A program made the translations under genes and the position numbers. This document shows, piece after piece, positions 55,337-64,000 of a stretch of 64,000 bases of DNA (its first letter is position 1; each line of letters starts with the position of its first letter). The notes below the pieces were generated by a model. The model worked only from the letters and a program-made list of their open reading frames with translations. It was not told where the DNA came from and made no database searches. Source of the DNA: Xiphydria camelus (Eukaryota > Arthropoda > Insecta > Hymenoptera > Xiphydriidae); the NCBI GenBank assembly GCA_963678675.1, contig OY783197.1, forward strand, positions 14,900,460 through 14,964,459, read 5' to 3'.

Positions 55337-55860
55337 TTAAAATGACATTGATTCGGGCAAAACCGAGATGTCATCAATCCGCGAATCTGACTGAGATGAC
55401 GCAGTGCTTGATGTCGTGGATGTTGTGGGTGGGTGGAGCTAGCACCTGGAGGTCGTCGAGAAGTCCAAGAGAATACGCCTTTTAAAAATTCGGAATGTAG
55501 TTTCCGGTAAGTCGGATACTTCCGGTAACAAGCTAAGTAAAAATTGTTTCCGCGGGTTTTCTGATTCATTACTCATTTTTTGTTTTTTGGAGTGGAAGAA
55601 TTCTACAAAAGCCTGATCAACATCAGTAGTTGTGGGTCTAGGAGTTTTCTTGTACTTTTTCTGATAGTTTTGAGGGGTAGTTTCAATACTAATTTCAGGG
55701 CCGACAATATTATCATAACTCTGAGGTAGTTCTGCGACATTCTCGACGACCTCCTGTTCTCCATTGTCTTTCATTAGATCTGGATCTTCATCCCGTGAAC
55801 ATTCTTGTTGATTGTTTTCACGTGAAACGTCGAGGATTAAAATTGTTTTTTCATCGAGTA
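55337..55860 (-). pseudogene. BESS-domain (MADF-BESS type) C-terminal exon, one stop
   Basis: The minus-strand frame runs from about 55860 (ILILDVSRENNQQECSRDED) through a Glu/Pro-rich linker, KKYKKTPRPTTTDVDQAFV, to FLLSLLPEVSDLPETTFRI, FKRRILLDFS. That last block is a BESS motif, the protein-interaction module at the end of MADF proteins. A TAG at 55441-55439 interrupts it. The frame continues TTSSTASSQSDSRIDD to a TAA formed by the TTAA of element D. No MADF domain is visible upstream. It is probably the second gene of the Harbinger element whose transposase start lies at 52884. Confidence 0.6.
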
Positions 55861-56524
55861 TTTTTAACTATATGTAAGTATTTATAAGTGAGAGGCCAGA
55901 AGACTTACAGAAATGAAGCACCCCGTATCGTGAGATGCGAGCTCGTTCATAGTAAAGGATGCATTGAAATAATAATAGATAAATAAATAATTGCATTGAA
56001 AGACTGTTCCAAAAAATTAACAATTATCATGTGCCGAATTATCATATAAAAGTGGAAAAATTCCTTTGTAGGTAGGTGATGAGCCGTGTACATTTGTTAA
56101 TATTTTTCAGTGGGGTACACTTCCGATGAAATTGGAAAAATTATGTTATTAAGGACATTCCAAAGAAAAAAATAAGAAAAGAATTGGAGTGGTTCCGATT
56201 AATTATAACTTTTAAAAAATTGTTTAAAAACTTCATACATTTTTTTTCAGGCGAATTTTCAAAAAAAAAATTCAAGATATTTTTTTTGGAATTGACTCTT
56301 CAGGAGAAGAGTAACATATATTTTTTTCATGAAAATCGGTCGAGCCGTTCCGGAGAAAAAGCTGTTTTTCGATTTTACTTACCCCCCTCATAACTCCCCC
56401 TATAGCGATTAGGGGGCTAAAAATTTAGGAGATTTAGTTTCTCATAGATGCCTATCGATCATATAAATTTGGTGCTGATACACGTGGGGGCAGATTTCAC
56501 ATGCTTATTCCGCTAGGCCCTTTC
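55861..56524. other. Non-coding, low-complexity AT-rich
   Basis: Contains CATGAAAATCGGTCGAGCCG, a phrase common in insect repeat DNA, but no borders or ORF. A C-rich TACCCCCCTCATAACTCCCC lies near 56380. Confidence 0.35.
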
Positions 56525-57531
56525 GCACACAGACTTATGTCGCGTACAGCTCTAAGTAATGATTAAATAATTTTAAAAAGTTCTCCAGTGGCGTAGATAC
56601 TGGGGGCCGGTACCCCCCTTTCCCCCTTCCCAATCTTCGGCGCCACTGGATATTTTGCAAAGAAAATGTAATCACTGGATTCCCCGTTTAATTTAAAGAA
56701 AAAAATCAGCCTTGCAAATTTTTGATTTGTGACTTCGTTTTTGAGATTTTTTTCTTTAAATTAAACGGGGAATCCAATAATTAAATTTTCTTTACAAAAT
56801 ATCCAGTGGCGCCGAAGATTTGGAAGAGGAAAAGGGGGGTACCGGCCCCGAGTATCTACGCCACTGGAGAATTTTTTAAAATTATTTAATTATTACTTAG
56901 AGTTATACGACATTAGCCTGTGTGCGAAATTTCATGGAAATCGATCCAGTGGCTTAGATGTTATGATGAGAAAACCATTTTTTTCGAAACTTTGACACCC
57001 TATATCTTTGTTAGGAAACATTTTTGAAAAAAATTTCCTCATGAGAATCTATTTTCTTTTGTTGCTCTATCACATATCACAATTAATGGAGTTCAACCTA
57101 GCTTTGGCCTGCTCGAGCCCCTATAAATTAAAATAAATATCTCAAAAACGAAGCCATAAATCAAAAATATGCAAGGGTGATTTGTTTCTCTAAATTAAAC
57201 GGGGAATCCAATAATTAAATTTTATTTGCAAAATATCCAGTGACGCCGAAGATTGGGAGGGGGAAAGGGGGGTACCGGCCCCTAGTATCTACGCCACTGG
57301 AGAATTTTTAAAAATTATTTAATTATTGCTTAGAGCTGTTCTACATTAGCCTGTGTGCGAAATTTCATGGAAATCGTTAGAAGTTATGATGAGAAAACCA
57401 TTTTTTTCGAAACTTTGATACCCTGTATCTTTGTTAGGACATTTTTGAAAAAAATTTTCTTATGAGTCTACTTTTTTGTTGTTGTTCTATCACATATCCA
57501 AAAAATTACGTTTAACCTGGTCCACCCTGTA
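56525..57531. mobile_element. Mariner-type foldback element, copy 2, left end truncated
   Basis: Shares the units of 28887-30405: GGTACCCCCCTTTCCCCCTT, TCTTCGGCGCCACTGGATAT and their inverted forms at 56810 and 57245. The right end is GTTTAACCTGGTCCACCCTG with TA. The left terminus is missing. Confidence 0.78.
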
Positions 57532-57755
57532 TATTTGCGAATCGCCCTGTATATATTTTTAGTGATTATCCCAATAAATATAGCCTTAAGAATTTATATT
57601 CTCTAAGTACAGGAAATAGTTTCTATGGCTAAATATATAATCACACGTTTTTATTAATTTTGGCCAAGCAAATAGGTCCCAGAAACCATAATGCTCGTTC
57701 ATCCTCATGACGCAGTAGAGGCACAGACGGCTCCGCGCATGTGTAGAACGCGACT

Positions 57756-59640
57756 ATGAGTAAGAGAGTTAGGAAGATATGCGCGTTCTCTATCGATGAT
57801 TCAAAAGCGGGAATTAGTGCTAGTGCAAAAAAACTTGCTGCTGTGTCATATAAAGATGTGCGTGTCAATCCAGCTCATGCATATTGTTTTATTGAATTTT
57901 TTACGGTGTTTAGTGCTTTATCTGATTTTTTAATTTACCGTGACTGTGTGTAAAAAAGATATTAACCCTGCAACCCCCCGGACTCTGTTTTTCGACCTCC
58001 AGTAACCGGACTCACGGGTCATTGGTGTCCGCGATGATTTAAATAAACTTAAAGTTAACAAATAATTCTGCAAAAATTCATAGATGTTCCTTGACATCTT
58101 ATTTATCAATAAGAACAATAAAAATATAATAAAGATTATTTTGTCAATAAAAGTTCTGATTTTGAATAAAGGAAAAGTCTTCGCAGGGCTTCACATCTTC
58201 AAAACACCGAGGACACGAATGACCCATGAGTCCGGTTGCAGGGTTAAATTTGAAGAAACTGCCAACAGAGGACTTGGATTCAAGATTATTTTGTTATGTA
58301 GTTGTGGCGAGCGGAAAGTAAATTCAGGACCTCATATTCGCAATGATTTCGAAATAAACCGTAGAATAATATTCGTGTTTCGTTTGCTTTGTATCGGTAA
58401 AGATGGAATAAATTTATTCTGCAACCTCATGGACATTTGTTCTGGAATCAATTCTACTACGTATGATATGATTGTACGATATATTAGAACTTCCTGTAAA
58501 AAAAGTGTTTCAATGTAGCGCGAAGAATGCCGTTGAATATGAAAAAAAAAGAAAACGAAAAACTTGAAAGACCGCCTTTGAACCTGAAAGAATCAGGCGA
58601 TAGTTCATGGAAAAGAAAGAGGCTTCAAATCTTTATTTGGGGTAACGACGCTCATCAGATACTATTCAGGGAAAGTAATAGATTTTATCGTGAAGAGCAG
58701 CTATTGCCAGGCATGTGTAACTTGGAAAAAAAACTAGATACCGAAGAATTTGAAGAGTGGTTTGAAGAACACGAAGAAGATTGCAGCAAAAATCATGAAG
58801 GTAGTGCTGGTGCGATGGAAGTAGAATCTGTGAAAGAAATGTTTTTGCGGTCAGAGGAGAAATTTGGAGTTAAATATTCGGAATATGTTGGAGATGGTGA
58901 CTCAAAAACATTCAAAGCAATTCTTGATATACAGCCATATGGTGATGAATTTATTAACAGTGAAAAAAAGTGAATGTGTCGGTCACGTGCAAAAACGCAT
59001 GGACACGCGACTACGAAAGGCCGCAGAGGAGCACAAACTTGGTGGTAAAAGAAAAGAATCATTAACTGGCAATCTTATTACAAAACTTACTAAATATTAT
59101 GGTTTGGCGATTTTAAGAAACGTGAATAGTGTCGAAGACATGAAATAAGCAAAATTATGACTACATATAAACACATCATAGCTTTTAAGCGGCAAGCTAA
59201 AGCGGCTGATCCTAACATCAAAAAAATTTCCCATCCTAATCCAATTAATGAAAATGTAGCGAAACATCTGCCAATTAACGAGGACTTATCAAGAGATGAT
59301 TTATTAGAGAAATGTTTGGGTGGTCATACACAAAATGCCAATGAAAGTTTTAATTCAACTATCTGGCGGATGGCACCAAAACACCTACATTCTGGCTTAG
59401 TAGTAGAAAAACCACCACTATAGCTGCTGGATTATTCAACGATGGATATACATTCATTTTACAAGTTATTGATGGATTGGGAAGTGATAGTTGGCCCGCA
59501 AACGCGAAATTACGAACAGCAAGTCGATGGTCTTCGAGTACGACGGCAAAACAAACGAGCTTCATTAAACTAAAAAGAGGCTCGGAAAGCTCGCAAGGAG
59601 CTTTCAAAACAAGACAATATACTTCATGAGGAGGCTGAAG
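57756..59640 (+). pseudogene. Mutator-like transposase relic, several frame breaks
   Basis: MSKRVRKICAFSIDDSKAG, SASAKKL and FIEFFTVFSALSDFLIY lead into a TTAA MITE at 57962-58247. After it come KFEETANRGLGFKIILLCS, then in shifting frames YVGDGDSKTFKAILD, then a frame giving SECVGHVQKRMDTRLRKAA, and finally CLGGHTQNANESFNSTIWR, MAPKHLHSGL and a degraded C-terminus to about 59640. I recall GDGDSKTF and ECVGHVQKRM as hallmarks of a widespread arthropod transposase family usually grouped with Mutator-like elements. At least five lesions. Confidence 0.6.
57962..58247. mobile_element. piggyBac MITE (TIR CCCTGCAACC)
   Basis: TTAACCCTGCAACCCCCCGG at the left; inverted right end TTAACCCTGCAACCGGACTC. 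286 bp including TTAA. It splits the Mutator-like ORF. GGACTCACGGGTCATTGGTG and ACGAATGACCCATGAGTCC give further symmetry. Confidence 0.88.
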
Positions 59641-60005
59641 GGTTACTCTATGGAGCTGGAATTGCCGATTAATGAGTAAGTCACGATATCGATTGACTAC
59701 CATTCATCTTTTTCGCATCGAAACTTTAAACGTGTTTTCCTCGAAACAGGGTTTTCGAAATTTGTGCGAATGATATCTTGAGAACTATTGAAGATTTTTG
59801 GCTGAAATTTTAATCAGTTATACAAAATAGTTATAGATCGTAGTTAAACCAACTTGTCTGTGAAATAATTGTTATAAAAATTGTTTATAAATGTTTATAC
59901 CTCGAAATTTTAGCAAAAACATAGGACTTTTACATCAAACCTCGATCTAATTTTTTTCCATGTCTTTCCACATATTATTGGTTTACCGACGAATTATAAA
60001 TGTTA
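59641..60005. other. Non-coding flank of the Mutator-like relic
   Basis: AT-rich. No terminal inverted repeat could be matched. Nothing supported. Confidence 0.3.
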
Positions 60006-60095
60006 TTAACCCGGCATTGGACGCTATGAGCATTTTGCTCACGTTTATACGCGACCGCCAGTGTGAAACTATTTCTAGCGACCAATGCCGGGTTA
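60006..60095. mobile_element. 90-bp piggyBac micro-MITE (TIR CCCGGCATTGG)
   Basis: TTAACCCGGCATTGGACGCT and GCGACCAATGCCGGGTTAA enclose about 60 bp. The end plus core shows almost nothing but the terminal repeats and GCG-rich subterminal sequence. Confidence 0.88.
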
Positions 60096-60797
60096 ACGAG
60101 AAAATTTGTTTCCACATGTTGCAGGGGTTTACTATAAAGGACAGTAGAACTCGCACAAATTCGACACCGCCATTTGGAGACGTCCTGCATCAATGCTTAC
60201 AAATCCACCATTGTTTTTCTTTAAATCTAAAAAAAATATTTTTGAGTAGCTTAATACATGTACTTTCAGATCACCATAATTGATATGCGAAAAAAAAAAT
60301 AAAATATCTTTGAAAATAATACGAATGAAAAAAGCGTTATTTTTCGACCTTTCACACTGAGTCCCCCATTAAGAATGCATTTTTTTTTCTATATCTCTCA
60401 AAATCTAGGTCTACTCCTACAGATGCGATTTAAAAAAAAAATCATCGAAAAAGAGTAAGTTTTCGATTTTGTATGAATTATTAACGCGCAACATGTTCCC
60501 TTAGGGAGTGCGCACTTTTAACGCATTTTGCCGCTTCCCTACTGCATATAGATACAAATTTCACTAAGACTTTTTTATTATAAACTCGATTGTTTACAAC
60601 TCTTGTTTGACGTTTTTTTTGTTATTTTTGAAAGGTCAAGAGATATTCGCAAAAAATCGTTTTTTGGAGTTTTCATTTCTTTTTCAACCCCCAATATAGG
60701 GGATGATCCTTCAAAATATCAGGAAGTTGTTTTAGGGTGCAAACAGTACCTACTGTAAAAAAAATCAGCTTTGCGGTAATTATTTCCAATTCAAGAC
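60096..60797. other. Non-coding, AT-rich
   Basis: T-rich blocks and phrases common in insect intergenic repeats (ATTTTGCCGCTTCCCTACTG). No ORF or repeat borders supported. Confidence 0.35.
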
Positions 60798-63756
60798 TTA
60801 ACCCTTTCGGGACGCGAGGCCCGTATACGTGGCCCGACGCGGCAGTCGATTTGGGACGCGAGGCCCGTATACGTGGCCCGATTGTCGCGTCACACACCCA
60901 GCGCGCGCGCTGTATCTAGGGACTGGCTTGGAGTATCAACACGGGACGGGGCGCATTCTGTTGGGAAGAATGTGAACTACACGCGGAGCGCGGGTAATCG
61001 GCACGTGCTCAACCCCTCCCCCCAGTCTTTCCCTTAAAAGGTGTGGCTTAATTTGTCGCGCCACTTATGCTAATTGGTCGCGCTGTTGCTAGGGAGCTCG
61101 CGTGATACCTGCAGTCGTGTTTATGTTTGCGCTTCAGTGATTTATTGTCTTCCGAATGAAGTGGTGATTTTTGTGTTAGTGGCTACATAATTATGGCTCG
61201 TTTATCTAATAAGGAAATTGAGAGTTTGCTGAATGACAGTAATGAAGAGTGGAATGTAGACGAAGATGGTGGTGGGAGTGAGTGGTCAGGAAGTAGTGAT
61301 GATGACGAAGAAGATGATGAAGAGGAAAATGAAGAGGAAGATGAAGAGGGAAATGAAGAAGACAACGAGGAAGAAATTGAAGAAAATATCGTTGAAGAAA
61401 ATGAAGGGGATGGTGGTGATTTGAATGACGGCGGTGGCGCGAATAGTGGTGCTCCTCGGGGCGGTGGTGTATGGACAGATATTATAGGAAAAGGGGAGCT
61501 TCCTAATGACATCGATTTTGTGCCACAAAGGGAAAAATTATCTGAAGAAGTGACAAATTGTAGGAGTTTCCTAGATTTTTTCCAACTATATTTTTCTGAC
61601 GAACTTTTGAATGATATTGTGGCCGAGACAAACCGATACGCCCGCGATTATATTGAAAAAATGAGCCCCCTGAAACCCCGTTCGTAGTGGAAAGGTTGGC
61701 ATGACGTGACTTTGACGGAAATAAAAGCTTTTTTGGGTCCCATTCTCAACATGGCGATGAATGAAAAAATTGACATAAAAACCTATTTTTCTACTGATTG
61801 GACAACAAAGCAGGACTTTTTTCCAGAAGTATTTCGCCGTGACCGATTTTTGCAACTTTACCGGGCCTTTCATATTTGTCCTCTGGCTCCTCGGGGCTCA
61901 TCAAAATTAGCTACTCGAGCCCAAAAAGTGAAGAATGTCGCCGATTTCATTGACAGCAAGTGTCGAGAGCACTTTTCTCCAGGAGAAAAAATTGCAGTGG
62001 ATGAGTCTACTGTCGGTTTCAAGGGAAGAATTGCGTTTAAGTGCTATAATCCTCAGAAACCGACGAAGTGGGGCCTACGAGTCTACGTCCTGGCCGATTC
62101 CGAAACAGGATACATTTCGACGTTTGAGTCCTACTACGGGTCTCCTACGACGGAGTCCTTGGTGCGCCCTGAACTTCCCTTTACGTCCCGAATCATCCTT
62201 CATTTGTTTGTTCGACTACAGCAAGATTGCCCGGCTCAGGGGAGGCACATGTATACCGACAGATTTTATACAAGCTTACAGTTGGCGGAGGAATTGAAGA
62301 AAGAAAAAACTCATCTAACCGGGACAATAATGGCAAACCGAAAAGGTTTACCGGTCGGGGTAATTAGCTTATTTCACTAAATATTTTGCAAAATAGGACT
62401 GTACAAAAAATTTACCATATATTTTTTTTACTTGCAGGTAAAGGGAAAAAAGCTGTCAAAACTCAAAAAGGGCGACGTGAAGGCGTTCGAGAACCCAGTG
62501 GCAGTTATTCTAGCGTGGAAAGACAAAAGGCCGGTTATCATGGAATCTACTCATCACAAAGATGCTATGCAAGAAATCACCCGGAAAAAGCGGGGAGGCG
62601 GTGAAGAGGTGATCCAGAATCCATCAATGATTTGTGACTACACGGCAAATATGGGAGCCGTAGACAGAGCCGATCACTACTGCGCGTCGTACCATTTTGC
62701 CAGAAAATGCCTCAAATGGTGGAGGAAAATTTTCTTCTGGTTATTCGAGGTACGATATTCACTTTTCTAATAGGCCTTGGCCTACTTAGTAAATTTTTGT
62801 TTTGACAAAAGGGTAATTGTTCTGGCTAATTTCAGGTGGGGATCGTCAACGCTTACTTGCTATATGTCATGATAGTAAAGAGAGGAGGAGAGACACCAAA
62901 GAGTCATTTGCAGTTTCGGAAGAGTCTCGTCAAGGAGCTAGTGGGCGACGTCAGGGCTCAACCAACCCCATCGAGGAAGAAGCCACGCTCTGAGCATGGT
63001 GACCTACACAGGATGGACGGCCTGTACCATGCTATCGCAAGAATGGACACCGAAAAATAGGGTTACTCTGTGTTGTTTGCAGTGATCGCTCCAAGCCAGG
63101 AGGGCGAAAACGCTCCCCCTTTTTTTGCGAAACTTGTCCGTCCAACCCTTCTCTTCATGTGCCTGAGTGCTTCAACAGGTATCACAAAGTAGCAAAGTAT
63201 CGAAAGGATTTGTAAAATGTGGTTGCCTATCGAAAAATCGATATGCCAAAGTTGTATAGTTTGTTTTAAGCCAATTTTATAAAATTTTGTAGTTTATTGA
63301 CATAAATCAAATTTTTCATCGCTCAAAATGGACTTTTTATTTTTCTTCCCACGGACGTCCCATAAGAGATAAAATTATATTTTATGTGTCGTTTTAAAGC
63401 TAACACTTTAAAGAATAAGATACAACTAATTTTAATATGTCTAATACAATGATGTTGCTAACATCACCTCTCAACTAAAAAAAAAGTAAAACAAAAATCA
63501 AATTTTTCATTTTTTTTTTATTTTTACACCACCGCCAAGTCAAAAAGTGCGCGATATAGAATAATGAAAATAGTATGCCAGTAAAAAGCGTGTTTTAAGC
63601 TTCATTTACAAAAAAAAATTACACCGATAAGTCAAAAACTGTAGATTTTATAAGCGACGAAAGAAACCTAAGGGATATGCAACCCGCGCAGCGCTTAAAA
63701 CAGCCGCGCCGAATTGCTCTGCTTTGGGGAAACGCGCTCCGTCCCGAAAGGGTTAA
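60798..63756 (+). mobile_element. piggyBac copy B, complete ends
   Basis: Perfect 13-bp inverted repeats CCCTTTCGGGACG / CGTCCCGAAAGGG between TTAA sites (60798-60801 and 63753-63756). A 29-bp subterminal direct repeat starting GGGACGCGAGGCCCGTATAC lies at 60809 and 60852. Same family as copy A (CCCTTTCGCGACCC). Length 2.96 kb. Confidence 0.93.
61193..63214 (+). pseudogene. piggyBac transposase (PGBD4-like), one stop and one frameshift
   Basis: From ATG 61193: a short leader (MARLSNKEIESLLNDS), a long Asp/Glu-rich run, then the core with catalytic Asp in IAVDESTVGFKGR, MYTDRFYTSL and GAVDRADHYC, WW..IFFWLFE, and the Cys-rich C-terminus (CVVCSDRSKPGGRKR...C-x2-C...H...C). Intron 1 is 62360-62437 and intron 2 is 62750-62835, both GT-AG. 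A TAG at 61685 stops the frame, which continues unchanged (WKGWHDVTLTEIK). A frame slip near 63045 separates the Cys-rich tail. Exon structure equals that of copy A, so the two come from one ancestor with two introns. Confidence 0.88.
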
Positions 63757-63880
63757 GGGACCGTTCATTACTTACGTAAGGCAATTCAGGGGGGGAGGGG
63801 TCCAAGAAGATCTTACGATATCTTACGGTAAATAAAATGGGGTTATGTGAATAATTCTTACGTAAGATTTTTAACCTGTA
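63757..63880. repeat. TTACGTAAG / poly-G repeat, second copy
   Basis: GTTCATTACTTACGTAAGG, a run of G, then AGATCTTACGATATCTTACG and CTTACGTAAG. Compare 11450-11560. It directly abuts the right TTAA of piggyBac B. The last 120 bases of the window show nothing further. Confidence 0.5.
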
Positions 63881-64000
63881 AGTTTCCATATTCACATAGA
63901 AACACGCTCGAATCCTTCCCACCCTCAGACTATAGTCCGTAGTCGAAACTCATTTATATTTTCAAATGAAGCCGCGCGTCAAAATACTCTCGAGTTCGAT

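Larger units (their letters stand above)
53305..55340. mobile_element. piggyBac-type element D, non-autonomous
   Basis: Left TTAACCCCTCGTACTCACAC, right (inverted) TTAACCCTTCGTACCTACAC, each TTAA-bounded. About 2.0 kb. No transposase is recognised; 53350-54300 is non-coding to my eye. Two smaller MITEs are nested inside (54757-54984 and 55077-55237). Confidence 0.7.

Noticed and set aside
61183..61528. Minus-strand Ser/Phe-rich ORFs over the piggyBac B N-terminus
   Set aside because: Complement of the Asp/Glu-rich leader of the transposase.
1..64000. tRNA or rRNA genes
   Set aside because: I looked for paired A-box/B-box-like sequences and conserved rRNA stretches by eye and saw none; a tRNAscan run would be decisive.

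Overview
The window looks like a transposable-element graveyard from an arthropod, most likely an insect; a hymenopteran such as an ant would fit, but that is inference. I base this on the element families present (piggyBac, pogo, PIF/Harbinger, mariner MITEs, Helitron, Gypsy-type solo LTRs, a jockey/CR1-like LINE) and on short AT-rich introns of 60-120 bp with GTAAGT..TTTCAG borders. I see no convincing host gene, tRNA, rRNA, CRISPR array, virus or bacterial operon. Almost every recognisable coding segment belongs to a mobile element, and most are broken by frameshifts, stops or later insertions.

Layout. 1-4.9 kb: a GC-rich non-LTR retrotransposon with a (TTC)n tail. 5.1-6.7 kb: a mariner-type MITE and a truncated Helitron Rep ORF. 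7.0-9.6 kb: piggyBac copy A. 9.7-10.4 kb and 37.6-37.9 kb: the two halves of a Ginger/KRBA2-like integrase gene, separated by one 27-kb insertion. That insertion (10430-37575, 3-bp AAA target duplication) is a two-gene transposon carrying a TNP2/CACTA-like transposase (14.5-16.8 kb) and a spliced DUF4806 gene (31.3-36.1 kb). Nested in it is a second element of the same architecture (17655-30942), with its own transposase (18.0-20.1 kb) and DUF4806 gene (20.5-28.2 kb). The inner copy is in turn interrupted by solo LTRs, a palindromic element with 0.65-kb arms, a PIF/Harbinger-like element, a small Helitron and a mariner-type foldback. A Sola-like element (32338-34952, AATT duplication) sits in a coding exon of the outer DUF4806 gene.

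38.8-41.2 kb: remains of an unclassified insect repeat gene and a piggyBac MITE. 41.2-49.8 kb: a Russian doll. A Sola-like gene is split by a TTAA-flanked foldback element, which holds a pogo element, which holds piggyBac C, which holds a Gypsy-type solo LTR. At two junctions (foldback in the Sola-like gene, piggyBac in pogo) the reading frames flanking the TTAA sites rejoin in register, so the pre-insertion genes can be read. PiggyBac C encodes the only transposase in the window that I can read without a break.

49.8-60.1 kb: fragments of Harbinger-like elements (transposase N-termini, MADF and BESS domains), a fourth piggyBac-type element, several TTAA MITEs, a second copy of the mariner foldback and a Mutator-like transposase relic. 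60.8-63.8 kb: piggyBac B, with perfect 13-bp inverted repeats and a nearly intact transposase.

The two most interesting signals are (i) five tandem hairpins in the solo LTR at 43286-43580, which keep one loop while their basal stems change in a compensatory way, and (ii) the repeated pairing of a TNP2-like transposase with a DUF4806 gene inside elements whose ends carry palindromic subterminal repeats, as plant En/Spm does with TnpD and TnpA.
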